Shown: positions 31,637 through 40,652, counted from the first letter of the stretch. The stretch: 64,000 nt of DNA from JAKPQE01 sp041397845 (GCA_041397845.1 JAWKVW010000004.1:1-64000); one strand, 5' to 3'. The notes: generated by a model from the letters alone, not told the origin. A program made the numbers and translations.

Positions 31637-33037
31637 TCAATCGCCGATCGACCAGAACGTGCCGGCCGCCGTCAGATGCGGCTGCAGCGCCCGTTCCTCG
31701 GGGGTCTTGCCCTTCAGCACGGCGATCATGTCGGCGATCACCTTTTGCTTGGTCGCATAGTAGGAATGGAATTCCGGTACGTTCCAGGGCGTCACTTCGA
31801 TCTTCGTGGCGTCGATGATCTGATAGCCGTCGATGACGGTCAGCGGCGTGCCGAGGCGCTCGACGGCGTTGATCGTCGAGGAAATGTTGAGCGCGCCGTC
31901 CTTCTCGGAGGTGTAGATCACCCAGTTGGCCGCGAGCGGGCGGATCTCGGCGGCGATCTGCTCGGAAAAGAGGCCGGCGTCGAAATCGGGCGCGGCGAGG
32001 ATCACCGTCTCGAACATCGGCTCGGCGGCGTTGCGGTAGGCGATCAGGCGCAGGCTCTGCAGCAGCACCTGGCTGCCCATCGAGTGGGCGACCACATGGA
32101 CGCGCTTGTTGCCAACCCGGGCGTGGAGCTTCCGGAAGAATTCCTCGGCGTATTTGACGCTCCAGTAGGCGTCCTCGCGGTCGGCGTTATAGCCGACGAG
32201 CGAGCCATCGGACGGCCACGAAAAGGCAACGACCTCGCCGGGGAAGCCGAAATCGAAGGCAATCTGGGCGCCGCGGCGCACGGCCTCCTCGAACGGCACG
32301 TTGAAGCCGTGAATATAGACGAGAATGTCGTCCTCGGCGGCGTCCGAGCCAAGCGCGTCAAAGAACTCGCGCTCGCCGAGCTTCGACAGGTCCGCGATGT
32401 AGATGTGCTTGCGCGGATCGTTCAGCGCCTTGATCTGCATCCAGGGCGTCTCGAGCTGGCCGCGCTTGTGGCTCCTGGGGATGTTGACCTCGGCCTTGCC
32501 GTAGTGCAGCGCGCGATCATGGGCGCGGGCGCCGGAGAAGAAAACGTCGGCGCCGGCCGGCTCGCGGTTGGTGGCAAAGAAGATGGTCTGGAGATAATTG
32601 CCGTCCTCGCCCTCGACGAAGCCGCGCGTCTTGAGGTCTTCCTGGCCTTCGGTATAGGCCTCCTTCATGGTCGCGGCGGGCGCCTCGGGCGCTGCCGCCA
32701 CCGGCCCGTCCTCGAGATAGGCAACGATGTCGGCCACCTTGGTCGGGGTCTTCTCGGGCTCGGCCTTGCCATAGGCATCGCAGAGCTCAAGCACCGCATA
32801 GACGACCTCGGTCAGGTCGAGCTGCAGGTTGCGGACGAGGTCGGTCTCGGCCTTCAGCTTCTCGAGCGGCACGCCGAGGCGGCGCGACAGGAACGTACGG
32901 ACCTCGTCGAGGCGATTGCCCTTTTCGAGGTTGAAGGCCCGCGAACCGCCATCGGCAGCCATCACCGGAGCCGCCGCAACGACCACGCCGAGCAGGACCG
33001 CTGCGGCCAAAGTCTTGAAAATCCCGCGCGCAAACAT
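31637..33037 (-). CDS. Exported DUF900-type alpha/beta hydrolase with an ACP-like N-terminal domain
   Basis: A 466-residue predicted periplasmic serine hydrolase. The ATG chosen has GGAAG six bases upstream and opens a clean signal peptide (MFARGIFKTL to VMAADG). Residues 43-110 resemble acyl carrier protein helix by helix (VRTFLSRRLGVPLEKLKAET, then LQLDLTEVVYAVLELCDAYG). The phosphopantetheine serine is replaced by Leu75, so this domain cannot be loaded in the usual way. The hydrolase domain follows from about residue 145, with oxyanion loop ILVYIHGFNVPFEEA, nucleophile elbow VVAHSMGSQVL, and acid and histidine candidates near the C-terminus (APDFDAG, NVPEFHSYY). The substrate is unknown. 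It stands alone on the minus strand. Confidence 0.75.
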   Translation of the reverse strand: MFARGIFKTLAAAVLLGVVVAAAPVMAADGGSRAFNLEKGNRLDEVRTFLSRRLGVPLEKLKAETDLVRNLQLDLTEVVYAVLELCDAYGKAEPEKTPTKVADIVAYLEDGPVAAAPEAPAATMKEAYTEGQEDLKTRGFVEGEDGNYLQTIFFATNREPAGADVFFSGARAHDRALHYGKAEVNIPRSHKRGQLETPWMQIKALNDPRKHIYIADLSKLGEREFFDALGSDAAEDDILVYIHGFNVPFEEAVRRGAQIAFDFGFPGEVVAFSWPSDGSLVGYNADREDAYWSVKYAEEFFRKLHARVGNKRVHVVAHSMGSQVLLQSLRLIAYRNAAEPMFETVILAAPDFDAGLFSEQIAAEIRPLAANWVIYTSEKDGALNISSTINAVERLGTPLTVIDGYQIIDATKIEVTPWNVPEFHSYYATKQKVIADMIAVLKGKTPEERALQPHLTAAGTFWSIGD

Positions 33038-33133
33038 CGCCATCTTCCAGTCCATCAATTGTGTCCGTCGCCGAGGAGCTACGCCCCGGGCGCGGCGAGA
33101 AGATGACAGCCGCCGCGCCATTTCCTGCTTTTT

Positions 33134-33970
33134 TCAGAGAACCTTCTGCGTCTGGACGCCAAGGCCCTCGACTCCCAAATGCATGCTGTCGCCGGCTTTC
33201 AGGAAGCGCTGCGGCTTTTTGCCCATGCCGACGCCCGGCGGCGTGCCGGTGGTGATGACGTCGCCCGGCTCCAGCGCCATGAAGCGCGACAGATAGGAAA
33301 CGAGCGTGCGGACGGAAAAGACCATCGTCGCCGTCGAGCCGGTCTGCATGCGCTCGCCATTGACATCGAGGAACATCGCAAGGTTCTGCGGGTCCGGCAC
33401 CTCGTCGCGGGTCACGAGCCAGGGACCGAGCGGGCCGAAGGTCGGGGCGCTCTTGCCCTTCACCCACTGGCCGCCATGCTCGAGCTGGAACGCCCGTTCG
33501 GAGACGTCGTTGCAGACGCAATAGCCGGCGACATGGTCCAGGGCATCGTCTTCGGAAACGTCGACGGCGCGCTTGCCGATGACGACGGCGAGTTCGACCT
33601 CCCAGTCGCCCTTTTCGGAGCCCTTCGGCAGGACGACGTCGTCGTTCGGGCCGTTGAGGCAGCTCGGGGCCTTGGTGAAGACGACAGGCTCGGCCGGCAC
33701 GGCCATGCCCGATTCGGCGGCGTGGTCGGCATAGTTGAGGCCGATCGCGATGAAATGGCCGACGCGCGGCAGGCAGGCGCCGATGCGCACCCCCGGGTCG
33801 ACAGCCGGCAGGCTCGCCGGGTCGATGGCGGCAAGGCGGGCGAGCGCCGCATCGCCAAGGACCGCCGCGTCGATGTCCTCGACATGAGCGGAAAGATCGC
33901 GGATGGTGCCGGCGGCATCGACGAGGCCGGGACGCTCGGCGCCCTTCTGGCCAAAACGCAAGAGTTTCAT
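33134..33970 (-). CDS. Fumarylacetoacetate hydrolase family protein
   Basis: A 278-residue FAH-superfamily enzyme, which typically hydrolyses or decarboxylates beta-dicarbonyl acids or acts as ureidoglycolate lyase. It starts MKLLRFGQKGAERPGLVD. Metal-binding and catalytic blocks are visible: GLNYADHAAESG, the acidic cluster GDWEVELAVVIGK, GYCVCNDVSERAFQLE and ITTGTPPGVGMGKKP. The exact substrate is not decidable. It is divergent from the binding-protein gene, with only 58 bp between starts. Confidence 0.85.
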   Translation of the reverse strand: MKLLRFGQKGAERPGLVDAAGTIRDLSAHVEDIDAAVLGDAALARLAAIDPASLPAVDPGVRIGACLPRVGHFIAIGLNYADHAAESGMAVPAEPVVFTKAPSCLNGPNDDVVLPKGSEKGDWEVELAVVIGKRAVDVSEDDALDHVAGYCVCNDVSERAFQLEHGGQWVKGKSAPTFGPLGPWLVTRDEVPDPQNLAMFLDVNGERMQTGSTATMVFSVRTLVSYLSRFMALEPGDVITTGTPPGVGMGKKPQRFLKAGDSMHLGVEGLGVQTQKVL

Positions 33971-34028
33971 GACGTCTCCCAAGTGGATATCCGAGGGGAA
34001 TGATGGGCGAGCAAGGGGCGCACGGCAA

Positions 34029-34874
34029 GTGCTGCGCGGGCTGATTTCCGTTGCCGCCGGCCTCGTTGCCGCCTGCCACCTCGCGATGTCGCCAGCCGAG
34101 GCGGCGCCGGCCTTCAGCCGCATCGTCTCGCTCAATGCCTGCGCCGACCAGTTTCTCATCGCGCTTGGCCTTGCCGACCGGATCGCCGCACTCGGGCCGC
34201 TCGCCACCGATCCGGTGTTTTCCTATTACGCGAAAGAGGCGGCAGCGCTGCCGGTCACGGACGGCAGCGCCGAGTCGGTCCTCGTCCTGAAGCCCGACCT
34301 CGTGCTTGCCGGACCGTTTTCCGGAACGCTTGCCAAGAACGTCCTTCGCCGCGAGGGCATCCACATCGAGGAAGTGGCGATCCCGCAAACGATCGCCGAA
34401 GCACGCCAGCAGATCCTCGACGTAGCCGACCTGCTCGGCGTTGCCGAACGCGGCCGGGTTCTCGCTGCCGAATTCGATGCAGCGCTGGCGAAGGTGCCGG
34501 CGGCCGGCACGCGGCCCAGTGCGCTTTACCTGCAACGGCGCCTGTTCGTCACCGGCACGGGGACGCTCGTCGACGAGCTTCTCGACCGGGCCGGGTTCGC
34601 AAACGCGCTCGAGGCAGCCGGGCTCAGCGGCATCACCCGGGTCGACCTGGAGCGGCTTGCCGGCATCCCGGCCGATGTTCTCGTTCTCAACGGGCCGGCG
34701 ACGGACGCCGGCGACCAGGGCGCAGCCGTGCTGCAGCACCCGCTGATCGAGCGGCTGTTTCCGGCCGAGCGCCGGGTGATGCTGCCGCTTGCCACATTCG
34801 TCTGCGGCGGGCCGCCGCTGATCGAGGCGATCGCGACGCTCAGCGCGGCGCGGCAGCGCCTCGAGGCAAGATGA
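34029..34874 (+). CDS. BtuF/FecB-like ABC transporter substrate-binding protein
   Basis: A 281-residue periplasmic binding protein of the cobalamin/iron-siderophore cluster. A GTG start is proposed because no ATG fits the frame before the hydrophobic stretch GLISVAAGLVAACHLAMSPAEAA. It is the weakest part of the model, since an ATG pair at 34000-34005 lies in another frame. The mature part has RIVSLNACADQFLIALGLAD, ESVLVLKPDLVLAG and the long linking helix typical of the fold. No permease or ATPase gene is adjacent. The PP-loop gene begins 4 bp after its stop. Confidence 0.78.
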   Translation: MLRGLISVAAGLVAACHLAMSPAEAAPAFSRIVSLNACADQFLIALGLADRIAALGPLATDPVFSYYAKEAAALPVTDGSAESVLVLKPDLVLAGPFSGTLAKNVLRREGIHIEEVAIPQTIAEARQQILDVADLLGVAERGRVLAAEFDAALAKVPAAGTRPSALYLQRRLFVTGTGTLVDELLDRAGFANALEAAGLSGITRVDLERLAGIPADVLVLNGPATDAGDQGAAVLQHPLIERLFPAERRVMLPLATFVCGGPPLIEAIATLSAARQRLEAR

Positions 34875-34878
34875 GGGA

Positions 34879-35598
34879 ATGGCGATGACAAGCAATCCTG
34901 CGGGATCGAACAACCCGGCATCGGGCAGCACGACGCCGGAGCGGGCCTATCTGTCGTGGAGCTCGGGCAAGGACGCGGCGTTCTCGCTGTTCGAGGCACG
35001 CCGGCTCGGCCTTGCGGTGATCGTCGGCCTTCTCACCAGCGTCAACGAGGTCGCCGAGCGCGTCGCCATGCACGGCGTGCGCCGCCGGCTGCTCGAATTG
35101 CAGGCCGAGGCGGCGGGGCTGCCGCTTCTCGAGGTGCCGCTGCCCTATCCGTGTACCAACGACATCTACGAGGCGCGCATGCGGGCGGCGAGCACAAAGA
35201 TCCGTGACGAGGGCGTCGAGCGGATGGTGTTCGGCGACCTCTTCCTCGAAGACGTTCGCGCCTATCGCGAGGAGCGCCTCGCGGCCGCCGGCATGCAGGG
35301 CATTTTCCCGCTCTGGGGCCGAAAGACCGACGCGCTGGCGCGCGAGATGATCGACGCCGGTCTTGTCGCCTATCTCGCAACGGTCGATCCGCGCCGGCTC
35401 GACAGGCGGTTCGCCGGGCGGCGGTTCGATGCGGCGCTCCTTGCCGAACTGCCGGGCGACGTCGACCCTTGCGGGGAGAACGGCGAGTTTCACACCGTCG
35501 TCACGGCCGGGCCAATGTTCAGCCATCCGATCGATGTCGAGGTCGGCGAAATCGTCGAGCGCGACGGCTTCGTCTATGCCGACATCATCCCGGTCTGA
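34879..35598 (+). CDS. PP-loop ATPase, Dph6-like (diphthine-ammonia ligase family)
   Basis: A 239-residue ATP pyrophosphatase of the adenine-nucleotide alpha-hydrolase fold. The PP-loop reads WSSGKDAAFSLFEA near residue 30, and the family segment NDIYEARMRAAST and VFGDLFLEDVRAYREE follow. The C-terminus GENGEFHTVVTAGPMF is a strong family mark. In eukaryotes and archaea this family finishes diphthamide on EF-2, but bacteria lack diphthamide, so the role here is unknown. The 4-bp gap after the BtuF-like gene suggests a shared function. A second ATG two codons on has better ribosome-binding-site spacing. Confidence 0.82.
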   Translation: MAMTSNPAGSNNPASGSTTPERAYLSWSSGKDAAFSLFEARRLGLAVIVGLLTSVNEVAERVAMHGVRRRLLELQAEAAGLPLLEVPLPYPCTNDIYEARMRAASTKIRDEGVERMVFGDLFLEDVRAYREERLAAAGMQGIFPLWGRKTDALAREMIDAGLVAYLATVDPRRLDRRFAGRRFDAALLAELPGDVDPCGENGEFHTVVTAGPMFSHPIDVEVGEIVERDGFVYADIIPV

Positions 35599-35616
35599 GC
35601 CGGGCTTCCGCCACCG

Positions 35617-36396
35617 TCAGAAAGCGCTCGTATAGAGACCGCCGTCGACCGGGATGTTCTGGCCGGTGAGATAGCCGGCATGGACCGAGCAGAGGAAGGC
35701 GCAGAGATTGCCGAACTCGGCCGGCGTGCCAAGACGGCCGGCGGGAATGACCTTCAACTGATCCGCCTCGACATCGGCGAGCGGCCGGCCGGCGCGCTCG
35801 GCCATCCATTTCATGCCGGCACGCTGGCGGTCGGTGTCGATCTTGCCCGGCAGGAGGTTGTTGATCGTGACATTGCGGCCGGCAACGCCGCGGGCGACGC
35901 CGGCCAGAAACGCGGTCAGGCCGGCGCGGGCGCCGCTCGACAGGTCGAGCCCCGGGATCGGCATCAGCACCGACAGCGAGGTGACGTTGACGATGCGGCC
36001 GAAGCCGCGCCCGGCCATGCCGTCGATCACCGCCTGGATGAGCTCGATCGGCGTCACCATGTTCTGCGTCACGCCGGCCAGCATCGCCTCGCGGTCGAGC
36101 GTGCGGAAATCGCGGAACGGCGGGCCGGCATTGTTGTTGACGAGGATATCGGGCGCCGGACAGGCGGCGAGCAGCGCCTTCTGGCCCTCGGCGGTCGAAA
36201 CGTCGGCGGCGACGGGAATGACGGTGGCGCCGGTCGTCGCCGCTATCTCCCTCGCGACGCCCTCGACGCGGGCGGCATCAATGCCGTTGACGACGACCTC
36301 GCAGCCGGCCTCGGCGAGCGCCTCGGCGCAGCCCCGGCCGATGCCCCTGCTCGAGGCGCAGACGATGGCCTTGCGGCCGGCGATGCCAAGATCCAT
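35617..36396 (-). CDS. SDR family protein with atypical active site
   Basis: A 259-residue short-chain-dehydrogenase fold protein starting MDLGIAGRKAIVCASSRGIG behind an AAGGAGAA ribosome-binding site. The cofactor motif reads CASSRGIGRGCAEALA and the Asn motif VNNNAGPP. A Ser is present in NVTSLSVL. Where the family has Tyr-x-x-x-Lys, this protein reads LSSGARAGL, so the catalytic Tyr is absent and Lys is replaced by Arg. It resembles the 3-oxoacyl-ACP-reductase-like SDR subgroup with altered residues. The substrate is unknown. It converges with the PP-loop gene. Confidence 0.78.
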   Translation of the reverse strand: MDLGIAGRKAIVCASSRGIGRGCAEALAEAGCEVVVNGIDAARVEGVAREIAATTGATVIPVAADVSTAEGQKALLAACPAPDILVNNNAGPPFRDFRTLDREAMLAGVTQNMVTPIELIQAVIDGMAGRGFGRIVNVTSLSVLMPIPGLDLSSGARAGLTAFLAGVARGVAGRNVTINNLLPGKIDTDRQRAGMKWMAERAGRPLADVEADQLKVIPAGRLGTPAEFGNLCAFLCSVHAGYLTGQNIPVDGGLYTSAF

Positions 36397-36564
36397 GGGC
36401 GGGTTCTCCTTGCGCCGTGTTTGCGTGCCTGAAACCGATGCGGCCAAGGTGCCCGATCCGGGCCGGCAACGGAAGCGGCAATGGCACGCTTGCCCACCCC
36501 TGCCGACCATGCAAAACAGAAGCGGCTGCCGGCGCCGCCGACGGCGCTCCGGACATGGTGGTTC

Positions 36565-37155
36565 ATGGATATCCTCATTTCGCTGATCGGCTTTTCACTG
36601 GCGACCTTCATGACGCCGGGGCCGAACAACATCATGCTGCTTTCCTCCGGCGCCCGGTTCGGGTTCCAGCCGACAATTCCCCACATTCTCGGCGTCGCCC
36701 TCGGCTTTGCGGTGATGGCAACGATCGTCGGGCTCGGGCTCGCACAGGTGTTCGTCACCCATCCGGAAATCCACGACGCGGTGAAGTGGGTCGCGGCGGC
36801 CTATCTCCTCTATCTTGCCTGGCGGATCTCCGGCGCCGGCGGGGCGCATGGCGGCGACGGCCGCGGCCGGCCGCTGACCTTCCTCGAGGCCGCCCTGTTC
36901 CAGTGGATGAACCCGAAGGGCTGGACGATCGCGCTCAGCGTCATCCCGCTCTACATGACGCGCGACGGCGACCCGTATTTCGAGATCGCCCGCATCGCGC
37001 TCGTCTTCCTCTTCGTCGGCCTTGGCTCGGCCTCGACCTGGGCGGCCTTCGGCAAGGCGATCTCGCGGCTTGTCGCCAAGCCGAGAGCGGCGCGGATCTT
37101 CAACATCGCCATGGCGCTGCTGCTCGTTGCCTCGATCGTGCCGATCCTTTTTTGA
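36565..37155 (+). CDS. LysE family translocator
   Basis: A 196-residue inner-membrane exporter of the LysE/RhtB superfamily, members of which export basic or neutral amino acids and related metabolites. It starts MDILISLIGFSLATFMTPGPNN, the diagnostic N-terminus. The second-half motif FLEAALFQWMNPKGWTIALS is also typical. About six hydrophobic segments can be counted. The substrate cannot be assigned. It precedes the PLP dehydratase gene on the same strand. Confidence 0.88.
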   Translation: MDILISLIGFSLATFMTPGPNNIMLLSSGARFGFQPTIPHILGVALGFAVMATIVGLGLAQVFVTHPEIHDAVKWVAAAYLLYLAWRISGAGGAHGGDGRGRPLTFLEAALFQWMNPKGWTIALSVIPLYMTRDGDPYFEIARIALVFLFVGLGSASTWAAFGKAISRLVAKPRAARIFNIAMALLLVASIVPILF

Positions 37156-37244
37156 GCACTTCGCCGAGCCAACGCGTTTGCGCATTTGCGAACCGGCCGT
37201 TTCGCGGCATCATCACGGCGAATTTTCCCGTCGCGAGGCCAATC

Positions 37245-38234
37245 ATGCCGAACAGCATCCGCATTCCCGTCTTTTCCGATGTGCGCGCCGCCGCCCACCG
37301 GCTCGAGGGCAAGGCGGTCAGGACGCCGCTCCTGTCCTTTCCGGTGCTCGACGAGACGGTCGGCGGGCGGGTGCTGATCAAGGCGGAGACGCTGCAGCGC
37401 ACCGGCTCGTTCAAGTTTCGCGGCGCCTATAACCGCATCGCCATGATCCCGGAGCGGGCGCGCGGCGCCGGTGTCGTTGCCTGCTCGTCCGGCAACCACG
37501 CGCAGGGCGTTGCCGAGGCGGCACGCCTGTTCGGCATCCGGGCGGCAATCGTCATGCCGAGCGACGCGCCGAAGATGAAGCGCGACCGCACTGCGGCGGC
37601 CGGCGCCGAGATCATCGAATATGACCGGGCGACCGAGAACCGCGAGGCGATCGCTGCGCGGATCGCGGCCGAGCGCGGCGCCACCTACGTCGCGCCCTAT
37701 GACGATCCCGGCGTCATCTCCGGCCAGGGCACGGTCGGCCTTGAAATCGCCGAACAGGCGACGGCGATCAGCGCCCTGCCCGAACTCGTGCTGGCGCCAA
37801 CGAGCGGCGGCGGGCTCATCGCCGGCATCACGCTGGCGCTCGGCACGCTGATGCCGAAAGCGGTGGTGCGGACGGTCGAGCCGGAAGGCTTCGACGACCT
37901 CGCCCGATCGCTTGCGGCGGGCGAGCGGCAGGCGAACGAGCGGTTGTCCGGCTCGGTCTGCGACGCGCTTCTGACGCCGACGCCGGGCGAAATCACCTTT
38001 GCCATCAACTCGACCCGACTCGGACCGGGCCTCACGGTCAGCGACGCCGAAGCGCTCGCCGCCGTCGCCTTCGCCTTTCGGGAACTGAAGCTCGTGGCCG
38101 AGCCCGGCGGCGCGGTGGCGCTTGCCGCGATCCTTGCCGGCAAGGTCGATGTTGCCGGCAAGACCGTCGTCATCGTCCTTTCCGGCGGCAATATCGACGG
38201 CGACATGATGGCCGCCGCGCTGGCCAGCGGTTAG
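37245..38234 (+). CDS. Threonine/serine dehydratase-like PLP enzyme
   Basis: A 329-residue fold-type II PLP enzyme. The PLP lysine is in TGSFKFRGAYN, the phosphate/substrate loop is ACSSGNHAQGVAEAA, and the glycine-rich PLP phosphate loop is TSGGGLIAGI. There is no C-terminal ACT domain, so it belongs with catabolic threonine dehydratases or serine racemases rather than the feedback-regulated biosynthetic form. The nearby LysE exporter may handle related amino acids, but that is inference. Confidence 0.87.
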   Translation: MPNSIRIPVFSDVRAAAHRLEGKAVRTPLLSFPVLDETVGGRVLIKAETLQRTGSFKFRGAYNRIAMIPERARGAGVVACSSGNHAQGVAEAARLFGIRAAIVMPSDAPKMKRDRTAAAGAEIIEYDRATENREAIAARIAAERGATYVAPYDDPGVISGQGTVGLEIAEQATAISALPELVLAPTSGGGLIAGITLALGTLMPKAVVRTVEPEGFDDLARSLAAGERQANERLSGSVCDALLTPTPGEITFAINSTRLGPGLTVSDAEALAAVAFAFRELKLVAEPGGAVALAAILAGKVDVAGKTVVIVLSGGNIDGDMMAAALASG

Positions 38235-38323
38235 TTGGCCGGACCGATTTCGCCTTGGACCGGCGGCGCCGATTTGCTAAGCCCCTCTCGGCCGACGGGT
38301 GGCGCAGAAAGGCAGCAGCAGCA

Positions 38324-38902
38324 ATGACCGTTTTGATCAGCGGACTGATCCTCTTTCTCGGCGTTCATCTCGTGCCGGCATTTCCGGATTTGCGCCGGGC
38401 GCTCCACGACCGGCTCGGCGAGAGCGCCTACAAGGGGCTGTTCTCGCTCGTCTCGCTGGCCGGCCTCGTCATCCTCATCTGGGGATATGGCCTTGCCCGC
38501 GCCGAGGGCCCGGTCCTCATCTACGAGCCGCCGGCGTTCCTGCGCCACCTCGTGCATCTGCTCATGCTGATCGCGATGATCCTGCTCGTTGCCGCCTATG
38601 TGCCGGGGCGGATCAAGGCGAAGCTGCGCCATCCGATGCTGGTCGCGGTGAAAACCTGGGCGTTCGCGCATCTGCTCGTCAACGGCGATGCGGCCTCGGT
38701 GCTGCTGTTCGGCTCGTTCCTCGCCTGGGCCGTGTTCGACCGCATCTCGGTCGCCCGGCGCGAGCGGGCGGGCCAGTTGCCGGCGCAGCTCGCCGTCGGG
38801 CCGGTGCGCAACGACATCATCGCCGTCGTCGTCGGAACGGTCGTGTTCCTCGCCTTCTTCTTCAAGCTGCACCTCTGGCTGATCGGCGTTCCCGTCTACT
38901 GA
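38324..38902 (+). CDS. NnrU family membrane protein
   Basis: A 192-residue integral membrane protein with about five hydrophobic segments. It begins MTVLISGLILFLGVHLVPAF and contains the family-typical DRLGESAYKGLFSLVSLAGL and KTWAFAHLLVNGDAASVLLFG. Its nearest named relatives are NnrU of denitrifiers, where the gene is linked to nitrite/NO reduction, and heme-linked relatives of similar topology. No denitrification gene is in this window, so function is left open. Confidence 0.85.
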   Translation: MTVLISGLILFLGVHLVPAFPDLRRALHDRLGESAYKGLFSLVSLAGLVILIWGYGLARAEGPVLIYEPPAFLRHLVHLLMLIAMILLVAAYVPGRIKAKLRHPMLVAVKTWAFAHLLVNGDAASVLLFGSFLAWAVFDRISVARRERAGQLPAQLAVGPVRNDIIAVVVGTVVFLAFFFKLHLWLIGVPVY

Positions 38903-38925
38903 CCAGTCCAACAGGAGGCATTGGC

Positions 38926-39747
38926 ATGTCCGTCCAATCCGATATCAAGCGCAAGACGGCCGTCGACATCCGCGCCATGAAGGGCCGCGATCCGATCGTG
39001 TCCTTGACCGCCTACCACGCCCATACGGCGCGCATCATCGACGAGCATGTCGACTTCATGCTGGTCGGCGACTCGCTCGGCATGGTCATGCACGGGCTCG
39101 AGACGACCGTACCGGTGACGCTCGACATGATGATCCTGCAGGGCCACGCGGTGATGCGCGGCTCGAAGAAGGCGCTCGTCGTCGTCGACATGCCGTTCGG
39201 CTCCTACGAGGCGAGCCGCGAGGACGCGTTCCGCGCCGGCGCCCGGGTGATGAAGGAGACCGGCTGCGGCGCCATCAAGATGGAAGGCGGCGTGCGGATG
39301 GCCGAGACCGTGCGCTTCCTCGTCGAGCGCGGCATCCCGGTGATGGGCCATGTCGGGCTGACGCCGCAGTCGATCAACACCATGGGCGGCTTCCGCGTGC
39401 AGGGGCGCGAGGAAGCGCATTGGGCGGCGATCGAGGAAGACGCCCGGGCGATCGCCGATGCCGGCGCCTTCGCCATCGTGCTGGAAGGCATGGCCGAACC
39501 GCTCGCCGCCAAGATCACAGCGGAAATCGACGTGCCGACGATCGGCATCGGCGCCTCGCCGGCCTGCGACGGCCAGATCCTCGTGCTCGAGGACATGCTC
39601 GGCCTGTCGCCCTGGGTGCCGAAGTTCGTCAAGAAGTTCGGCGCGCTCGGCGGCATGATCGAAGCGGCCGTGCAGGACTACGCCACGGAAGTGCGCCAGC
39701 GCAGCTTCCCGGCGCCGGAACACACTTACGGAATGAAGAAGAAATAG
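38926..39747 (+). CDS. panB: 3-methyl-2-oxobutanoate hydroxymethyltransferase PanB
   Basis: First step of pantothenate synthesis: adds a hydroxymethyl group from methylene-tetrahydrofolate to 2-oxoisovalerate. The 273-residue protein has the signature blocks MLVGDSLGMVMHGLETT, VVVDMPFGSYEAS, KMEGGVRMAET and GHVGLTPQSINTMGGFRVQG. A strong AGGAGG ribosome-binding site precedes the start. panC is not adjacent. Confidence 0.95.
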   Translation: MSVQSDIKRKTAVDIRAMKGRDPIVSLTAYHAHTARIIDEHVDFMLVGDSLGMVMHGLETTVPVTLDMMILQGHAVMRGSKKALVVVDMPFGSYEASREDAFRAGARVMKETGCGAIKMEGGVRMAETVRFLVERGIPVMGHVGLTPQSINTMGGFRVQGREEAHWAAIEEDARAIADAGAFAIVLEGMAEPLAAKITAEIDVPTIGIGASPACDGQILVLEDMLGLSPWVPKFVKKFGALGGMIEAAVQDYATEVRQRSFPAPEHTYGMKKK

Positions 39748-39939
39748 CCGGCCGGCCTCAAATTGGCCACGGATCGGCGCAACAGGAACGGCGGAGCGGT
39801 TTCGCAATTCGTTAACCACACGGCCAAACCGGGCATTAACGTTGTTTGCCTATGCCCGGGAAAGACGGTATTTTTCTAAGGATGCCGCCCGGGCCGGGGC
39901 AAACGTGTCGCGTATCCGACCCGCGAGGGGCGAGGGTGT

Positions 39940-40620
39940 ATGTCGGACATATTCCACGAAGTCGACGAAGATCTGCGGCGCGATCGCGCCAAGGAACTGT
40001 GGGACAAGTATGGCATTTACGTGCTGGGTCTCGCCGTGGCGATCGTCCTTGCGACGGCGGGCCTGCGCGGCTGGCAGTACTGGCAGGAGACCCGCGCCCA
40101 GGCGAGCGGTGACCGCTATCTGGCGGCGCTGCAGCTCATCGACGAAGGCAAGTTCGACGATGCGGGCAAGGCATTCGAGGCGCTGGCCGGCGATGGCTCC
40201 GGCGACTATCCGGCGCTTGCCATGTTCGGGCTTGCCGATGCCCGGCTCGATGCCGGCGACTTCGACGGCGCGGTCAAGGAATTCGACAAGATCTCGTCCG
40301 GCGCCACCGGCGATCCGATGCTGGCCGATATCGCGCGCCTGCGCGCCGCGATGATCCTCGTCGATCACGGCAGCCGCCAGGATGTCGAGGGCCGGCTTTC
40401 GGCGCTCGCCGACGGGCAGAGCCCGGTTCGCCATTCGGCGCGCGAGACGCTCGGCCTTGCCGCCTGGAAGGCCGGCGATCTCGAGGCCGCGCAGAAACAC
40501 TATTCGCAGCTACTGGGCGATCCGGCCGCGCCGGAAGTGATGCGCCAGCGGGCCGATCTGGCGCTCGCGGTGATCACGGCGCAGGGCGGGCCGACCACAA
40601 CACGACGCGACGACGACTGA
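39940..40620 (+). CDS. YfgM-like tetratricopeptide membrane protein
   Basis: A 226-residue protein with a cytosolic acidic N-terminus (MSDIFHEVDEDLRRDRAKEL), one transmembrane helix (about residues 28-46) and a periplasmic TPR-like helical domain (ALQLIDEGKFDDAGKAFEAL, FGLADARLDAGDFDGAV). The layout and the position just before bamB and der match YfgM, an ancillary partner of the Sec translocon/periplasmic chaperone network in E. coli. The gap to bamB is 32 bp. Confidence 0.82.
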   Translation: MSDIFHEVDEDLRRDRAKELWDKYGIYVLGLAVAIVLATAGLRGWQYWQETRAQASGDRYLAALQLIDEGKFDDAGKAFEALAGDGSGDYPALAMFGLADARLDAGDFDGAVKEFDKISSGATGDPMLADIARLRAAMILVDHGSRQDVEGRLSALADGQSPVRHSARETLGLAAWKAGDLEAAQKHYSQLLGDPAAPEVMRQRADLALAVITAQGGPTTTRRDDD

Positions 40621-40652
40621 GCGCGCGTCAGCGTTATTCGAGGAGAACATCC

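Noticed and set aside
33971..34028. Cobalamin riboswitch before the BtuF-like gene
   Set aside because: The divergent gap is only 58 bp, too short for a cobalamin riboswitch, and no B12-box sequence was seen.
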